A stretch of 64,000 nt of DNA from Branchinecta lynchi (Eukaryota > Arthropoda > Branchiopoda > Anostraca > Branchinectidae): contig JAKZAP010000004.1 of assembly GCA_023053575.1 (NCBI GenBank), positions 434,001 to 498,000 of the forward strand. Reading direction: 5' to 3'. Shown here one piece after another: positions 63,758 through 64,000 of this stretch (positions are counted from its first letter, which is position 1; each line of letters starts with the position of its first letter). The translations under genes and the position numbers were made by a program. The notes under the pieces were generated by a model. It was not told the DNA's origin. It searched no databases and saw only the letters and a program-made list of their open reading frames with translations.

Positions 63758-64000
63758 ATTCAATTCAATTTCAATTCAAATTATTTTCTAACTATTCATG
63801 GACTAGCCGAATTTTCGTTTTTTGTCAACAACTAACTGCATCAAGATAAAATGACGTCAAACATAAAATGAATACATACAACAACAACAACAACAACAAG
63901 ATAGTCAGACCTCAAAATAGGTTAATTAAAATTTAAAGAACAAAGAAAATTTAAGATATATATTTCTACACTAGCAGTTGATAAAACTGCTTCAGAATTG
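63758..64000 (-). mobile_element. LINE 3' UTR and tail, runs off window
   Basis: AATTCAATTCAATTTCAATT is the reverse complement of a CR1-like TTGAATTGAA tail. A (CAA)n run lies near 63880-63898. No coding region is reached before the window ends. Confidence 0.55.

Overview
This is a gene-poor, repeat-dominated piece of an invertebrate animal nuclear genome. Three host genes can be read, all split by GT-AG introns: TRNT1 (CCA-adding tRNA nucleotidyltransferase, minus strand, five exons between 4097 and 17519), NDUFB8 (complex I accessory subunit, plus strand, four coding exons from 24963 to 35160, apparently complete) and a VAP-type ER tail-anchored protein (minus strand, last three exons between 52699 and 58730). 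The sequence does not fix the phylum. Nothing bacterial is present.

The best-preserved element is a Polinton/Maverick (adintovirus-like) provirus at 37556-45853, between NDUFB8 and VAP. It has a 6-bp target duplication (GACTTG), 586-bp terminal inverted repeats that look identical, and a compact gene set: double-jelly-roll major capsid, minor capsid, pVI-like and pX-like core proteins, adenain-type protease, retroviral-type integrase, zinc-ribbon protein, SAP protein, membrane protein, and an OB-fold-like gene carried once in each repeat. A 100-N gap interrupts it, so DNA polymerase B and the packaging ATPase are not visible. Nearly every gene starts with TAAATG, and the integrase seems to be joined to the zinc-ribbon frame through a canonical -1 slippery site.

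Around the genes lie two families of transposon-like repeats built on internal minisatellites. Family A has 281-bp dimeric units and hairpin ends with ATATGGCACTTG; copies lie at 4472-6374, 6752-8513, 25890-29182, 35701-46714 (split by the Polinton) and 63349 to the window end. Family B has about 137-bp units and ends with GGGATCCC; copies lie at 2436, 16132, 31672, 33732, 48407, 53356, 55083 and 59062. There are also CR1-like LINE fragments, a LINE with ORF1 and endonuclease but no reverse transcriptase, a Penelope-like element with a GIY-YIG domain, several hammerhead-ribozyme-like motifs in Penelope arms, hAT-like elements with 8-bp target duplications, two families with TTAA ends, and tRNA-derived SINE heads.

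Nested insertions give a relative history: Polinton into family A; a hAT-like element into a Penelope arm, then a smaller hAT-like element into it; a LINE into a palindromic MITE; a LINE into family B; and family B into a duplicated copy of NDUFB8 exon 3. Host introns are long mainly because they hold these elements.
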